Of a DNA stretch of 53,014 nt, positions 31,524 through 40,023 are shown one piece after another; positions within the stretch are counted from its first letter, which is position 1; each line of letters begins with the position of its first letter. The position numbers and the translations under genes are program-made. The notes beneath the pieces are model-generated. The model saw only the letters and a list, made by a program, of their open reading frames with translations. It did no database searches and had not been told where the DNA came from. The DNA comes from Pseudomonas putida. Lineage in GTDB: Bacteria; Pseudomonadota; Gammaproteobacteria; Pseudomonadales; Pseudomonadaceae. The stretch is from positions 1 to 53,014 of the forward strand of contig NZ_JANHLK010000035.1 of NCBI RefSeq assembly GCF_028682635.1. Reading direction: 5' to 3'.

Positions 31524-33100
31524 GCACGCCTGTTGCCCCTGAATGGTCGCTGGAACTTGCGGACATCCGCGCTCGCCGTGAAATCGCCTACGCATTGGGT
31601 GGCCCCGAAGCGGTGGAGAAACACCACGCCCAAGGCAAACTCACGGCCCGTGAGCGCATCGGGCATCTGCTCGATGGCGAAAGCTTCGAGGAGTTCGGCA
31701 TTCTTGCAGGTGCGGTGAAGTACACCCCGGAAGGCAAGATGGCCTCGGCCACGCCGAGCACGGCAGTGGTGGGTGTGGGTCAGATCGATCGGCGGCGCAC
31801 CGTGGTAGCGGCCGATGATTTCACCATTCGTGGTGGTTCGTCGGAGGCGGCGGTCGCTGAAAAGTGGATCTATGCCGATCGCTACGCCTGGGAATACAAG
31901 TTGCCGATCATCCGCATGATCGACAGCGCCGGCGGCAGTGTGAAGCTGCTCGACAAGCTCGGTCACACCAAGATCCCGGGCTATGCCTTGTTGCCGATCA
32001 CCAACCTGCTGGGCGCGGTGCCGGTGGTCGGCATTGCCCATGGCGCCTGTGCTGGCCTGGGTGCGCTGCGGGTTGCCGCCTCGCACCTGTCGATCATGGT
32101 GCGTGGCCAGAGCCAGGTGTTCGCGGCCGGCCCGCCGGTGGTGAAGCAGGCGTTTGGCATCGATATCGACAAGAATGACCTGGGCGGTTACGACCAGGTG
32201 CATCGTCACAGCGGCATGATTAACCTAGCCGCCAACAGCGATGCCGAGGCGCTGGACTTGGCCAAGCGTTTCCTGTCCTACCTGCCGGGCAATGTCTGGG
32301 AGCAACCACCACGGGTGGCCTCGACCGACGCGCCCGGTCGCCGTGACGCCTGGCTCAACGACGCCATTCCCCATGACCGGCGCAAGATCTTCAACCCGCA
32401 CAAGATCCTCAAGTCGCTGGTCGACAAGGACAGCCTGTTCGAGATGTCCCCGGATTTCGGCGCCTCGACCATCACCGCGTTCGCCCGCCTCAACGGCTAT
32501 TCGGTGGGGATCATCTGCAACAACCCGCGCGTCGGCGGCGGTGCGCTGACCCGGGCGGCGGCGCTCAAGCAGACCCGCTTCATAGACCTGTGCGACACCT
32601 TTCACCTGCCGCTGATCTACCTGGTGGACCAGCCGGGCGTCATGACCGGTCAAGAGGCGGAAATGCAGGGCACGTTGATTGCGGCCATGCAGGCCGTGCA
32701 TGCGATCGAACAGGCGAGCGTACCGGTCATCACCATTGTCCTGCGCCGCTGCGTCGGGCTCGCAGGTGCCATGGTCAGCCCCTGGCATGGCCCCACGGGC
32801 ACGGCATTGCCGCACCGGTTTGCCTGGCCGTCGGCGCAGTGGGGTTCGATCCCGATCGAGGGTGGTGTCGCCGCTGCCTACAAGCAGGAAATCGCTGCAG
32901 CGGATGATCCGCTGGTGCGGCGCAAGGAACTGGAGGCCCATTACCAGGCCCTGGCTTCACCGCTGCGCACGGCCGAGCGCTTTGGCGTGATCGACATCAT
33001 CGAGCCGGACAGTACCCGTCCGCTGCTGTGCAACTGGGTGGGTGACGCGTATCGCATCACCGCGCTTTCCCTTGGGCCGAAGCGGCGGACCATGCGCTAG
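31520..33100 (+). CDS. Acyl-CoA carboxylase carboxyltransferase (crotonase type), second copy
   Basis: A 526-residue PccB/12S-family carboxyltransferase. The entry segment is KLTARERIGHLLDGESFEEFG. The N-half acyl-CoA loop reads MIDSAGGSVKLLDKLG rather than the common GGAR form or the ESSGQR of the first copy, and the C-half has LVDQPGVMTGQEAE and the loop LRRCVGLAGAMVSPW. It moves CO2 from carboxybiotin to (or from) an acyl-CoA. It is coupled by ATGA to the ligase upstream. The carboxylase subunits needed for a full enzyme (biotin carboxylase, AccB-like carrier) are on the opposite arm, and the free biotinyl domain is two genes upstream. Confidence 0.9.
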   Translation: MSTPVAPEWSLELADIRARREIAYALGGPEAVEKHHAQGKLTARERIGHLLDGESFEEFGILAGAVKYTPEGKMASATPSTAVVGVGQIDRRRTVVAADDFTIRGGSSEAAVAEKWIYADRYAWEYKLPIIRMIDSAGGSVKLLDKLGHTKIPGYALLPITNLLGAVPVVGIAHGACAGLGALRVAASHLSIMVRGQSQVFAAGPPVVKQAFGIDIDKNDLGGYDQVHRHSGMINLAANSDAEALDLAKRFLSYLPGNVWEQPPRVASTDAPGRRDAWLNDAIPHDRRKIFNPHKILKSLVDKDSLFEMSPDFGASTITAFARLNGYSVGIICNNPRVGGGALTRAAALKQTRFIDLCDTFHLPLIYLVDQPGVMTGQEAEMQGTLIAAMQAVHAIEQASVPVITIVLRRCVGLAGAMVSPWHGPTGTALPHRFAWPSAQWGSIPIEGGVAAAYKQEIAAADDPLVRRKELEAHYQALASPLRTAERFGVIDIIEPDSTRPLLCNWVGDAYRITALSLGPKRRTMR

Positions 33101-33162
33101 TCCCCCTGGGACGGGTGGCATCGCGCCTTACCTTCATAAAAACAACTCAAAGGTACTGACGA

Positions 33163-34437
33163 ATGTTCTGGAAAAAGAGTCCCTGTGCCGTCCTTGCGAC
33201 GCTGATGGTGATCCACCTGCTGGCCCAGGTGGACCGCAATATCCTGCTGGGTTTCGCCCCGCAGATCACCGGTGAGCTGGCGATCAACAATGCGCAGTAC
33301 GGTTTTCTGGTCGGCGCGGTGTGGGTGCTGAGTTATGGCGTGATGGCGGTGTTTCTCGGCGCCCTGGCCGATCGTCACAGTCGACCACGGGTGATTGGCG
33401 CGGGCATGCTGGTCTGGAGCGTCTGTACGGTGGCCTCCGGTTACGTCCAGAACTTCGAGCAAATGGTCGCGGCACGTTTTCTGGTGGCCACCGGAGAGGC
33501 TGCGCTGGTGCCCGCCGCCACGGCCCTGTTGATGGAGCTGTTCTCGGAAAAGCGCCGGGGCACCGCGGTGGGACTGTTTTACCTCGGCATTCCGTTGGGC
33601 ATTGGCTGCAGCTTTCTGCTGGCGGGCACGCTCGGCGCTGCCCACGGTTGGCGCACCACGTTCCATTTCCTCGGCATCGCCGGGGTGATCATTGGCTTGC
33701 CGTTGATGCTGATGAGCGACAAACGCAGCCATTGCACGGTGCAGGAGCGGGGCGAACCCCTCGCCGCACAGATGGCCGCCGTGTTCAGTGAACTGCGCAG
33801 CAACCGCGTCGTGCGCTACACCGTGACCGGGTTCGTGCTGGCCCACCTGGCCTATCCGGGCATTTCATTCGCGCAACTGTGGATGACCCGGGAGAGGGGA
33901 CTGGACCCGGCCTCGATTGCCATGACCCTGGGCGCGATGCAAATCGTATTCGGCTCGTTGGGCGCCTTGGCCGGCGGCATTCTGAGCGACCGCCTAGCCC
34001 CTCGTTTCAAGGGCGGCCACGGCAGTGTGCTGGCGTTGCTGATGTTGGTGTGCGCGCCGTTCATGATCGCTTATCGCCTGGTACCGGTGGATTCACCGCT
34101 GTTCTACGTGGGAATGGCGGTCGGCATCTTCATGCTGATGTCGCTCTACGGTTCTGCGACCACTGCCATTCAGGGCGCGGTCCCGGTGCGCATGCGTTCG
34201 ACGGTCATGGGCTTCTCGATGCTGCTGCTCAACCTGTTTTCGGTAGCACTGGGCACCTTTGTCGTCGGCTGGGTCAGCGACGCCTTGACAGGTGCCGGAG
34301 CGGACTCGCCGCTGACCCATGTGCTGCTGGTCAGCGACATTCTCGCCCTGGTACTGGGTGGGTTTTTCTTTTATGTGGCGGCGCGTATCAAGCGTGGAAG
34401 CGCGTGTGCGATGCCGACAATGGGTATCAAGGTTTAG
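33163..34437 (+). CDS. MFS transporter, spinster/aromatic-acid-like
   Basis: A 424-residue, 12-helix major facilitator. Its N-terminal motif region (VDRNILLGFAPQITGELAINNAQYGFLVGAVW...ADRHSRPRVIGAG) resembles spinster-like and organic-acid carriers. It lies 62 bp after the carboxyltransferase and probably imports the acid activated by the neighbouring ligases. AAGG 9 nt upstream of the ATG serves as a ribosome-binding site. The substrate is unknown. Confidence 0.87.
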   Translation: MFWKKSPCAVLATLMVIHLLAQVDRNILLGFAPQITGELAINNAQYGFLVGAVWVLSYGVMAVFLGALADRHSRPRVIGAGMLVWSVCTVASGYVQNFEQMVAARFLVATGEAALVPAATALLMELFSEKRRGTAVGLFYLGIPLGIGCSFLLAGTLGAAHGWRTTFHFLGIAGVIIGLPLMLMSDKRSHCTVQERGEPLAAQMAAVFSELRSNRVVRYTVTGFVLAHLAYPGISFAQLWMTRERGLDPASIAMTLGAMQIVFGSLGALAGGILSDRLAPRFKGGHGSVLALLMLVCAPFMIAYRLVPVDSPLFYVGMAVGIFMLMSLYGSATTAIQGAVPVRMRSTVMGFSMLLLNLFSVALGTFVVGWVSDALTGAGADSPLTHVLLVSDILALVLGGFFFYVAARIKRGSACAMPTMGIKV

Positions 34438-34440
34438 CTT

Positions 34441-35442
34441 ATGGCCAGGTCCGCGGTCCTTCAATTGCAGTCGGTTACCAGCCTGTATCTACCGGGTGTG
34501 CTGGCGAGCATCGTGGTCGCCATTGCCGCGCGTTTCCTGGCTGACCAGTATCACGCGCCGGTGATGCTGTTGGCACTCTTGCTCGGCATGGCCATGAACT
34601 TTCTGGCGGCGGGGCCGAGCAGAGCCGGTATCGACTTCAGCGCCCGGGAAATCCTGCGCGTGGGCGTGGCCTTGCTGGGCTTGCGTATCTCGCTGGAGCA
34701 GATCGTGGCGCTGGGCTGGCATCCGGTGCTGATCGTGGTCGTGTCGGTGGTGGTCACCATCGTGGTGTCGATGCTGGCGGCGCGTGCCCTGGGCTTCAAT
34801 GCACTGTTCGGCCTGTTGTCCGGCGGCGCCACCGCGATCTGCGGCGCGTCGGCGGCACTGGCCCTGGCGGCGGCGTTGCCGGGCCACCAGGCCAAGGAAC
34901 GGGCGACACTGTTCACGGTCATTGGCGTGTCCAGCCTGTCGACCCTGGCGATGATCGTCTATCCGCTGATTGCCCGGGCACTGGACCTGGACCCGCTGCA
35001 AGCCGGGGTGTTTCTCGGCGCCACCATCCATGACGTCGCCCAGGTGGTCGGTGCCGGGTACAGCATGTCCCATGACATCGGCGATACCGCCACGGTGGTC
35101 AAGTTGATGCGTATCGCCATGCTGCTGCCGGTGATTGTCTGCGCGGTGTTGATCACCCGCGTCCAGGGCGGGCAGGGCACGGGTGAGCGGCCACCGTTGT
35201 TGCCCTGGTTCGCCGTGGCATTCGTGGTGCTGGCGACGGTGACCAGCCTGGGTTGGTTGCCCCCGGTGGTGCAGGGCCTGGGCAATCAATTGTCCAGCTG
35301 GTGCCTGGTCGTGGCCATCAGTGCGCTGGGGATGAAAATCCAGTTGAAGGAACTGGCCACGGTGGGGTTCAAACCCATCCTGTTGATGGTCGGTGAAACG
35401 GTGTTCTTGCTGGGGTTGGTGTTGATGATGATACGACTCTGA
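34441..35442 (+). CDS. YeiH-family (UPF0324, putative sulfate exporter) membrane protein
   Basis: A 333-residue membrane protein with about 10 helices. The family signature GGATAICGASAALALAAALPG (split by me at about 120-140) and ATIHDVAQVVGAGYSMS match the YeiH/PSE family, members of which are called putative sulfate or sulfite exporters. It begins 3 nt after the MFS gene and uses AAGG inside its end, so it is cotranscribed. Export of an inorganic or organic anion made by this pathway is possible; nothing else in the locus shows sulphur chemistry. The transported compound is unknown. Confidence 0.88.
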   Translation: MARSAVLQLQSVTSLYLPGVLASIVVAIAARFLADQYHAPVMLLALLLGMAMNFLAAGPSRAGIDFSAREILRVGVALLGLRISLEQIVALGWHPVLIVVVSVVVTIVVSMLAARALGFNALFGLLSGGATAICGASAALALAAALPGHQAKERATLFTVIGVSSLSTLAMIVYPLIARALDLDPLQAGVFLGATIHDVAQVVGAGYSMSHDIGDTATVVKLMRIAMLLPVIVCAVLITRVQGGQGTGERPPLLPWFAVAFVVLATVTSLGWLPPVVQGLGNQLSSWCLVVAISALGMKIQLKELATVGFKPILLMVGETVFLLGLVLMMIRL

Positions 35443-35588
35443 AGTTGAGTCTGGTCGTTCAATAACGCGGATGTACTGACACCGGCGCTATTGACTGGAT
35501 CTCGTTGAATGAATTGAACGCTCCCCTGACGGGGTTATGAGTGGTGGGCACTGTCATGCCCGAATTTTGAATAGCCAGGTGTATTTCC

Positions 35589-37454
35589 ATGAACGCAAAA
35601 CAACAACAAAAACCACAGAGACAACCGATGCGGGTAATCAAGACTCATGGTGCTGGCGTGTTCGAGCCAACGCTGCTGGCCTCGGCGCTGTTCATCGCCA
35701 TGTTGCCGGCGGCACAGGCTTTTGAATTGAACACCGGCAGCGAAGACTGGACCGTGCGCTTCGATAACACCTTGAAGTTCAACTACGCCCAGCGGGTCGA
35801 AAGTGCTAACAGCAAGTTGGCCAATTCATGGAACAACAACGACGGCAACCGCAACTTCTCCTCGGGCAGTGCGGTGTCCCAGCGCCTGGATGTGCTGTCC
35901 GAACTGGACGTGACGTACCAGAAGAAAGCCGGTTTTCGCATCAGCGCCAACAGCTGGTACGACCATGCCTACGACAATGTCGGCAGTGACAACGCGGCGA
36001 CCAACCAGCTCAACGATGGCCGGCCGGATTCGCGCCACGTCAGCGGTTATGTCGATCGTTACTACAACGGTCCATCGGCCGAGATCCTCGATGCCTTCGT
36101 CTTCGGCAGCACAGAAATCGGCGAAGATTCGATCCTCAGCGCCAAGCTCGGCAAGCACACCCAGTACTGGGGCGAAAGTGTCCTGGCCTTTGCCCATGGC
36201 AACAGCTACGGCCAGTCTGGCCTGGACATTACCAAGGCGTTGGCGGTGCCCGGCACCGAAGCCAAGGAACTGTTCATCCCGCGCAATCAGTTGTCAGTCA
36301 GCTTCACGGTCAACCCGGAACTGACCCTCGGCGCGCAGTACTTCCTCGATTGGGACGCTTCGCGCCTGCCGGAGTCCGGTACCTACCTGGGCTTCAACGA
36401 CGGCATCCAGAACGGCGGGCACAACCTGTCGCTGATCGGTGGGCAGAATCCGTTCTTTGGAGCCCCAGGCGCGATCGGTGCCAACCAGTTCCTGCGCCTG
36501 AGCAATGGCCATACCTTCGAACCGGACAAGCGCGGCGACTTCGGCCTGATGGCCAAGTGGAGCCCGGAATGGCTCGACGGCACGCTCGGCATCTACTACC
36601 GCAACACGTCCGACATCCTGCCCAACCTGGTGCTGCAGCCGACCGCTGTCGGCCCGGCCCAACTGATCTCCGGCAACATCGGCAGCTACAACCAGTTCTA
36701 CGTCGACGACATCGATATCTATGGCATCAGCCTGTCGAAAAGCGTCGGCGACGTCAGCGTCGGCTTCGATCTCAACTACCGGGAAAACATGCCCCTGGCC
36801 AGCGTCGCCGGTACCGTCAGCCCGGCCGCGGCAGCTGCCGGCCGGCCAGGCTTCATTGGCGGCTTCGATGGCGAAGACGGCGTGGCCCGCGGCAACACCG
36901 TGCATGCGGTGCTCAACGGCCTGACCACATTTGGCGACACACCGCTGTGGGACAGTTCTTCATTGCTGGTCGAGCTCGGCTACAGCCGCTGGCTGAAGGT
37001 GACCGACAACAAGCAGCTGTTCAAGGGCGAGGACTGGTACCGCGGCACCGACAAGGTGACCAAGGACAACTACATCATTGGGGTCAACTTCAACCCGACC
37101 TGGTACCAGGTCTTCCCGGGCATCGATATGTACCTGCCGATGACCTACAACGTCGGCCTCAACGGCAATTCCGCCGTCCAGTTGGGGGGCAACGAAGATT
37201 CCGGCAGCTACTCGGTCGGCGTCGGCTTCGACGTGCACAACCAATATCGCTTCGACCTGAAATACGTGGACAACTTCGGTCCATTCGACACTTGCAGTTC
37301 GCCAGGCAGCGCTGGCAGCCAGGGAGAAGGCGCTGCGCCGGGTGCCAACGGGCAGTACAACTGCACGCCCGGGCAAACCACCGCCTTTGGCGGTACACCG
37401 GCCCAGCTCAAGGATCGCGGCATGGTAACGGCCACCTTCAAGACAACTTTCTGA
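35589..37454 (+). CDS. DUF1302 outer-membrane beta-barrel protein
   Basis: A 621-residue exported protein. A long basic leader precedes a hydrophobic stretch and cleavage after AQA (about residue 44), giving a mature protein that starts FELNTGSEDWTVRFDNTLKFNYAQR. The mature part is rich in alternating aromatic strands and ends in TATFKTTF with a C-terminal Phe, as outer-membrane barrels do. DUF1302 proteins regularly sit with DUF1329, YCF48-like and MMPL genes in clusters for hydrophobic compounds such as steroids and alkanes. The 146-bp gap before it may hold its own promoter. AGGTG 7 nt before the ATG supports the start. Confidence 0.92.
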   Translation: MNAKQQQKPQRQPMRVIKTHGAGVFEPTLLASALFIAMLPAAQAFELNTGSEDWTVRFDNTLKFNYAQRVESANSKLANSWNNNDGNRNFSSGSAVSQRLDVLSELDVTYQKKAGFRISANSWYDHAYDNVGSDNAATNQLNDGRPDSRHVSGYVDRYYNGPSAEILDAFVFGSTEIGEDSILSAKLGKHTQYWGESVLAFAHGNSYGQSGLDITKALAVPGTEAKELFIPRNQLSVSFTVNPELTLGAQYFLDWDASRLPESGTYLGFNDGIQNGGHNLSLIGGQNPFFGAPGAIGANQFLRLSNGHTFEPDKRGDFGLMAKWSPEWLDGTLGIYYRNTSDILPNLVLQPTAVGPAQLISGNIGSYNQFYVDDIDIYGISLSKSVGDVSVGFDLNYRENMPLASVAGTVSPAAAAAGRPGFIGGFDGEDGVARGNTVHAVLNGLTTFGDTPLWDSSSLLVELGYSRWLKVTDNKQLFKGEDWYRGTDKVTKDNYIIGVNFNPTWYQVFPGIDMYLPMTYNVGLNGNSAVQLGGNEDSGSYSVGVGFDVHNQYRFDLKYVDNFGPFDTCSSPGSAGSQGEGAAPGANGQYNCTPGQTTAFGGTPAQLKDRGMVTATFKTTF

Positions 37455-37459
37455 TTCGC

Positions 37460-37477
37460 GATTGCTTAAAAGCAATC
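37460..37477 (+). promoter_or_regulatory. Intercistronic hairpin before the DUF1329 gene
   Basis: GATTGCT-TAAA-AGCAATC is a perfect 7-bp stem with a 4-nt loop. It starts 6 nt after the DUF1302 stop and abuts the AGGAG of the next gene. There is no U-tract, so it is more likely an mRNA stability or processing element than a terminator. Confidence 0.5.
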
Positions 37478-37491
37478 AGGAGAACGACACC

Positions 37492-38850
37492 ATGAAATGC
37501 ATGCACAATCTGTTAACCGCCTCCGTCGCGCTGGCCTTCGCCGGCCTGGTCCAGGCCGCCGTGCCCGCCGCCGACGCGAGCAAGCTGGGCAGCAACCTCA
37601 CCGCCGTGGGCGCCGAAAAAGCCGGCAACGCCGACGGCTCCATTCCGGCCTATACCGGCGGCCTGACGACCGCGCCAGCAGGTTTCAAATCGGGCGATAC
37701 CCTGCGTCCCGACCCTTACGCCAGCGAGAAGCCGCTGCTGGTGATCGATGGCAAGAATGTCGCGCAGTACAAGAACCAGCTGACGGCCGTCACGGTCGAA
37801 CTGGCCACGCGTTTTCCGAGCTTCCGCGTCGAGGTCTATCCGACTCATCGCAGCGTGGCCCTGCCAAAGAGCGTACTGGACAACACCTTGAAGAACGCCA
37901 CCGGCGCCAAGTCCCTGGAGGGTGGCAACGCCATCGAGAACGTCCTGCCGGGTGTGCCTTTCCCGATTCCGCAGTCAGGTGCCGAAGCCATGTGGAACCA
38001 CTTGCTGCGCTATCAGGGGGTGGCGTATTCGACCAAGTATGACTCCTGGAACGTCGATGCCTCAGGCGCGCAAATCCTTGCCACCAGCGGCGAGATCGTC
38101 AACTCGTTTCCGATCTTCGAAGACCCGGGCAAGGTCATCGATGGCAAGGACACCTACTTCCAGACCCGTCTGTTCTACACAGGTCCCGCGCGCCGGGCGG
38201 GCGAGGCGATCATGCTCAAGGACGCCGCCAACCCGCTCGCCCAGGCACGTCGTGCCTGGCAGTACCTGCCGGGGCAACGCCGGGTGAAGCTGGCGCCGAC
38301 CCTGGCCTATGACACACCGAACCCGGGCACGGCAGGCTCGGGCACCTATGACGACGTGTATGTCTTCAACGGTGCGCTGGATCGCTATGACTGGAAACTG
38401 GTGGGCAAGCAGGAAATGATCGTGCCGTACAACACCTACGCGCTGAGCTACATCAAGGACCCGAAAGCCTTGACCACACCCAACCACCTGGCGCCGCAAT
38501 TCGTGCGTTGGGAGAAGCATCGTGTGTGGGTGGTGGAAGGCACGCTCAAGGCCGGTGCCCGTCACGTCTATGCCAAGCGTCGCTTCTATCTGGACGAGGA
38601 CAGCTGGGTGGCTCTGGCCTCCGATCAATACGATGCGCGCGGCCAACTGTACCGTGGCTCTTTCAGCTTCCTCTCGCAAAGCTACGACGTGACCACCCCC
38701 AACACTACGCCACACGTGATCTATGACCTGGTGGGCGGGACCTACAACATCAACGGTTTGTCCGGCGCCTACGGCGGCATCAAGTACATCGCACCGCTGA
38801 CCAAGGCGCAATGGTCACCGGACGCACTGGCCGGTAACGGTATTCGCTAA
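37492..38850 (+). CDS. DUF1329 periplasmic/outer-membrane lipid-handling protein
   Basis: A 452-residue exported protein with signal peptide MKCMHNLLTASVALAFAGLVQA (cleavage after VQA). It is a standard DUF1329 protein: VPAADASKLGSNLTAVGAEKAGNADGSIPAYTGG at the mature start, and RRAWQYLPGQRRVK and ARHVYAKRRFYLDEDSW further on. The fold is thought to resemble LolA/LolB-type lipid carriers. It is paired with DUF1302, consistent with moving a hydrophobic molecule through the periplasm. AGGAG 8 nt upstream of the ATG supports the start. Confidence 0.92.
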   Translation: MKCMHNLLTASVALAFAGLVQAAVPAADASKLGSNLTAVGAEKAGNADGSIPAYTGGLTTAPAGFKSGDTLRPDPYASEKPLLVIDGKNVAQYKNQLTAVTVELATRFPSFRVEVYPTHRSVALPKSVLDNTLKNATGAKSLEGGNAIENVLPGVPFPIPQSGAEAMWNHLLRYQGVAYSTKYDSWNVDASGAQILATSGEIVNSFPIFEDPGKVIDGKDTYFQTRLFYTGPARRAGEAIMLKDAANPLAQARRAWQYLPGQRRVKLAPTLAYDTPNPGTAGSGTYDDVYVFNGALDRYDWKLVGKQEMIVPYNTYALSYIKDPKALTTPNHLAPQFVRWEKHRVWVVEGTLKAGARHVYAKRRFYLDEDSWVALASDQYDARGQLYRGSFSFLSQSYDVTTPNTTPHVIYDLVGGTYNINGLSGAYGGIKYIAPLTKAQWSPDALAGNGIR

Positions 38851-38919
38851 GCGCGTTACACCAGCAGGCCGGCTGCACCCCGTGTGCAGCACGGCCCGGT
38901 TTTGCCAGGAGGACGCACT

Positions 38920-40008
38920 ATGGGTTCATTGAACAAGCGCAGGTTGCAGGCGCTGGTGATGCTGTTGGCGCTGTGGCAGACGGGTGCCCAGGCGAGTGCC
39001 TACGTCGATGTGCTGGACCTGCCCGCCAGGCTCAGTGCCTTGGCGGTCCGCAGTCCCATGCTCGACGTTGCGAATGCGGGGCCGCGCCTGGTCGCCGTTG
39101 GCCAGCGCGGCCAAATTCTTTATTCCGACGACGCCGGCAAGCAATGGTCGCAGGCCAGCGTTCCGGTCAGCAGCGACCTGAATGCCGTTTACTTTTCTTC
39201 CCGGGAACAAGGCTGGGCCGTGGGCAACGATGGCGTCATCCTGCACAGCAGTGACGCTGGCGTGACCTGGAAAAAGCAACTGGACGGTCGTGAGATCGGC
39301 GCATTGCTGGTCAAGCATTACTCGAAGCTGGCCGGTGCCGAGCCGGCCAACGAACAGTGGCCGCTGCTGGTCGCTGAAGGTCAGCGGCTGGAGGAAGAGG
39401 GCGCCGACAAACCCTTGCTCGACGTCTGGTTCGCCGACGACAAGCTCGGTTACGCGGTCGGCGTGTTCAACCTGATCCTGCGTACCGAGGATGGCGGCCA
39501 AAGCTGGACGCCTTTTCAGGATCGCACCGACAACCCGCAGAACTTCCATTTGAACGCGATCAACTCGACCGGCGATGCCTTGTACATCGCGGGAGAGCAG
39601 GGGTTGCTGCTCAAGTGGGATAGCTCGCAGCAGCGTTTCGCTGCGTTGCAAACGCCGTATCAAGGCAGCTTTTTCGGCGTGGTCGGCAAGCCTGGCGAAG
39701 TGGTGGTCTACGGCCTGCGCGGCAACGTATTGCGCAGCACCGACGGCGGGTTGAGCTGGACCCCGTTGGAAAGCGGATTGCAAGTGAGCATCACCGCCGC
39801 CGCCGTCGATGCCCAAGGTCACTACCGGTTTTTCACCCAGGCCGGTCACATGTTGCTGGCCAAGGACGACAGCGTCCGCTTGCAGTGGGTGGCGCAGCAA
39901 TCCCCGTCCCCGGTGGCTGGCGCGACAGCGGTTGGCGAGGGTGCGCTGGTCGTGGTCGGCAGCCGTGGTCCCCGCACGCTTCTCGAAGAACAAGAGCCAG
40001 AACAATAG
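38920..40008 (+). CDS. YCF48/BNR-repeat beta-propeller protein
   Basis: A 362-residue exported protein with a signal peptide ending in AQASA. It carries Asp-box repeats of the form S-x-D-x-G-x-x-W: YSDDAGKQW, SSDAGVTW, TEDGGQSW and STDGGLSW, spaced as blades of a beta-propeller. Proteins of this type are annotated as photosystem II stability factor-like because of YCF48/HCF136, but in proteobacteria they accompany DUF1302, DUF1329 and MMPL genes. A scaffold for the envelope complex is the likely role. AGGAGG 6 nt before the ATG supports the start; an earlier in-frame start would break the signal peptide. Confidence 0.9.
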   Translation: MGSLNKRRLQALVMLLALWQTGAQASAYVDVLDLPARLSALAVRSPMLDVANAGPRLVAVGQRGQILYSDDAGKQWSQASVPVSSDLNAVYFSSREQGWAVGNDGVILHSSDAGVTWKKQLDGREIGALLVKHYSKLAGAEPANEQWPLLVAEGQRLEEEGADKPLLDVWFADDKLGYAVGVFNLILRTEDGGQSWTPFQDRTDNPQNFHLNAINSTGDALYIAGEQGLLLKWDSSQQRFAALQTPYQGSFFGVVGKPGEVVVYGLRGNVLRSTDGGLSWTPLESGLQVSITAAAVDAQGHYRFFTQAGHMLLAKDDSVRLQWVAQQSPSPVAGATAVGEGALVVVGSRGPRTLLEEQEPEQ

Positions 40009-40023
40009 AGCGAGTACTCACAC

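Noticed and set aside
18496..33100. The cluster as a leucine (liu) or geranyl-CoA (atu) catabolic operon
   Set aside because: No acyl-CoA dehydrogenase, enoyl-CoA hydratase or true HMG-CoA lyase is present; the HMGL-fold proteins are OadA/5S-like with degenerate sites, and the biotin carboxylase is not fused to its carrier.
35545..35560. A possible sigma-54 promoter (GG at 35546, GC at 35558) before the DUF1302 gene
   Set aside because: Only the GG-N10-GC spacing fits; the flanking bases are poor, and no sigma-54 activator is encoded in the window.
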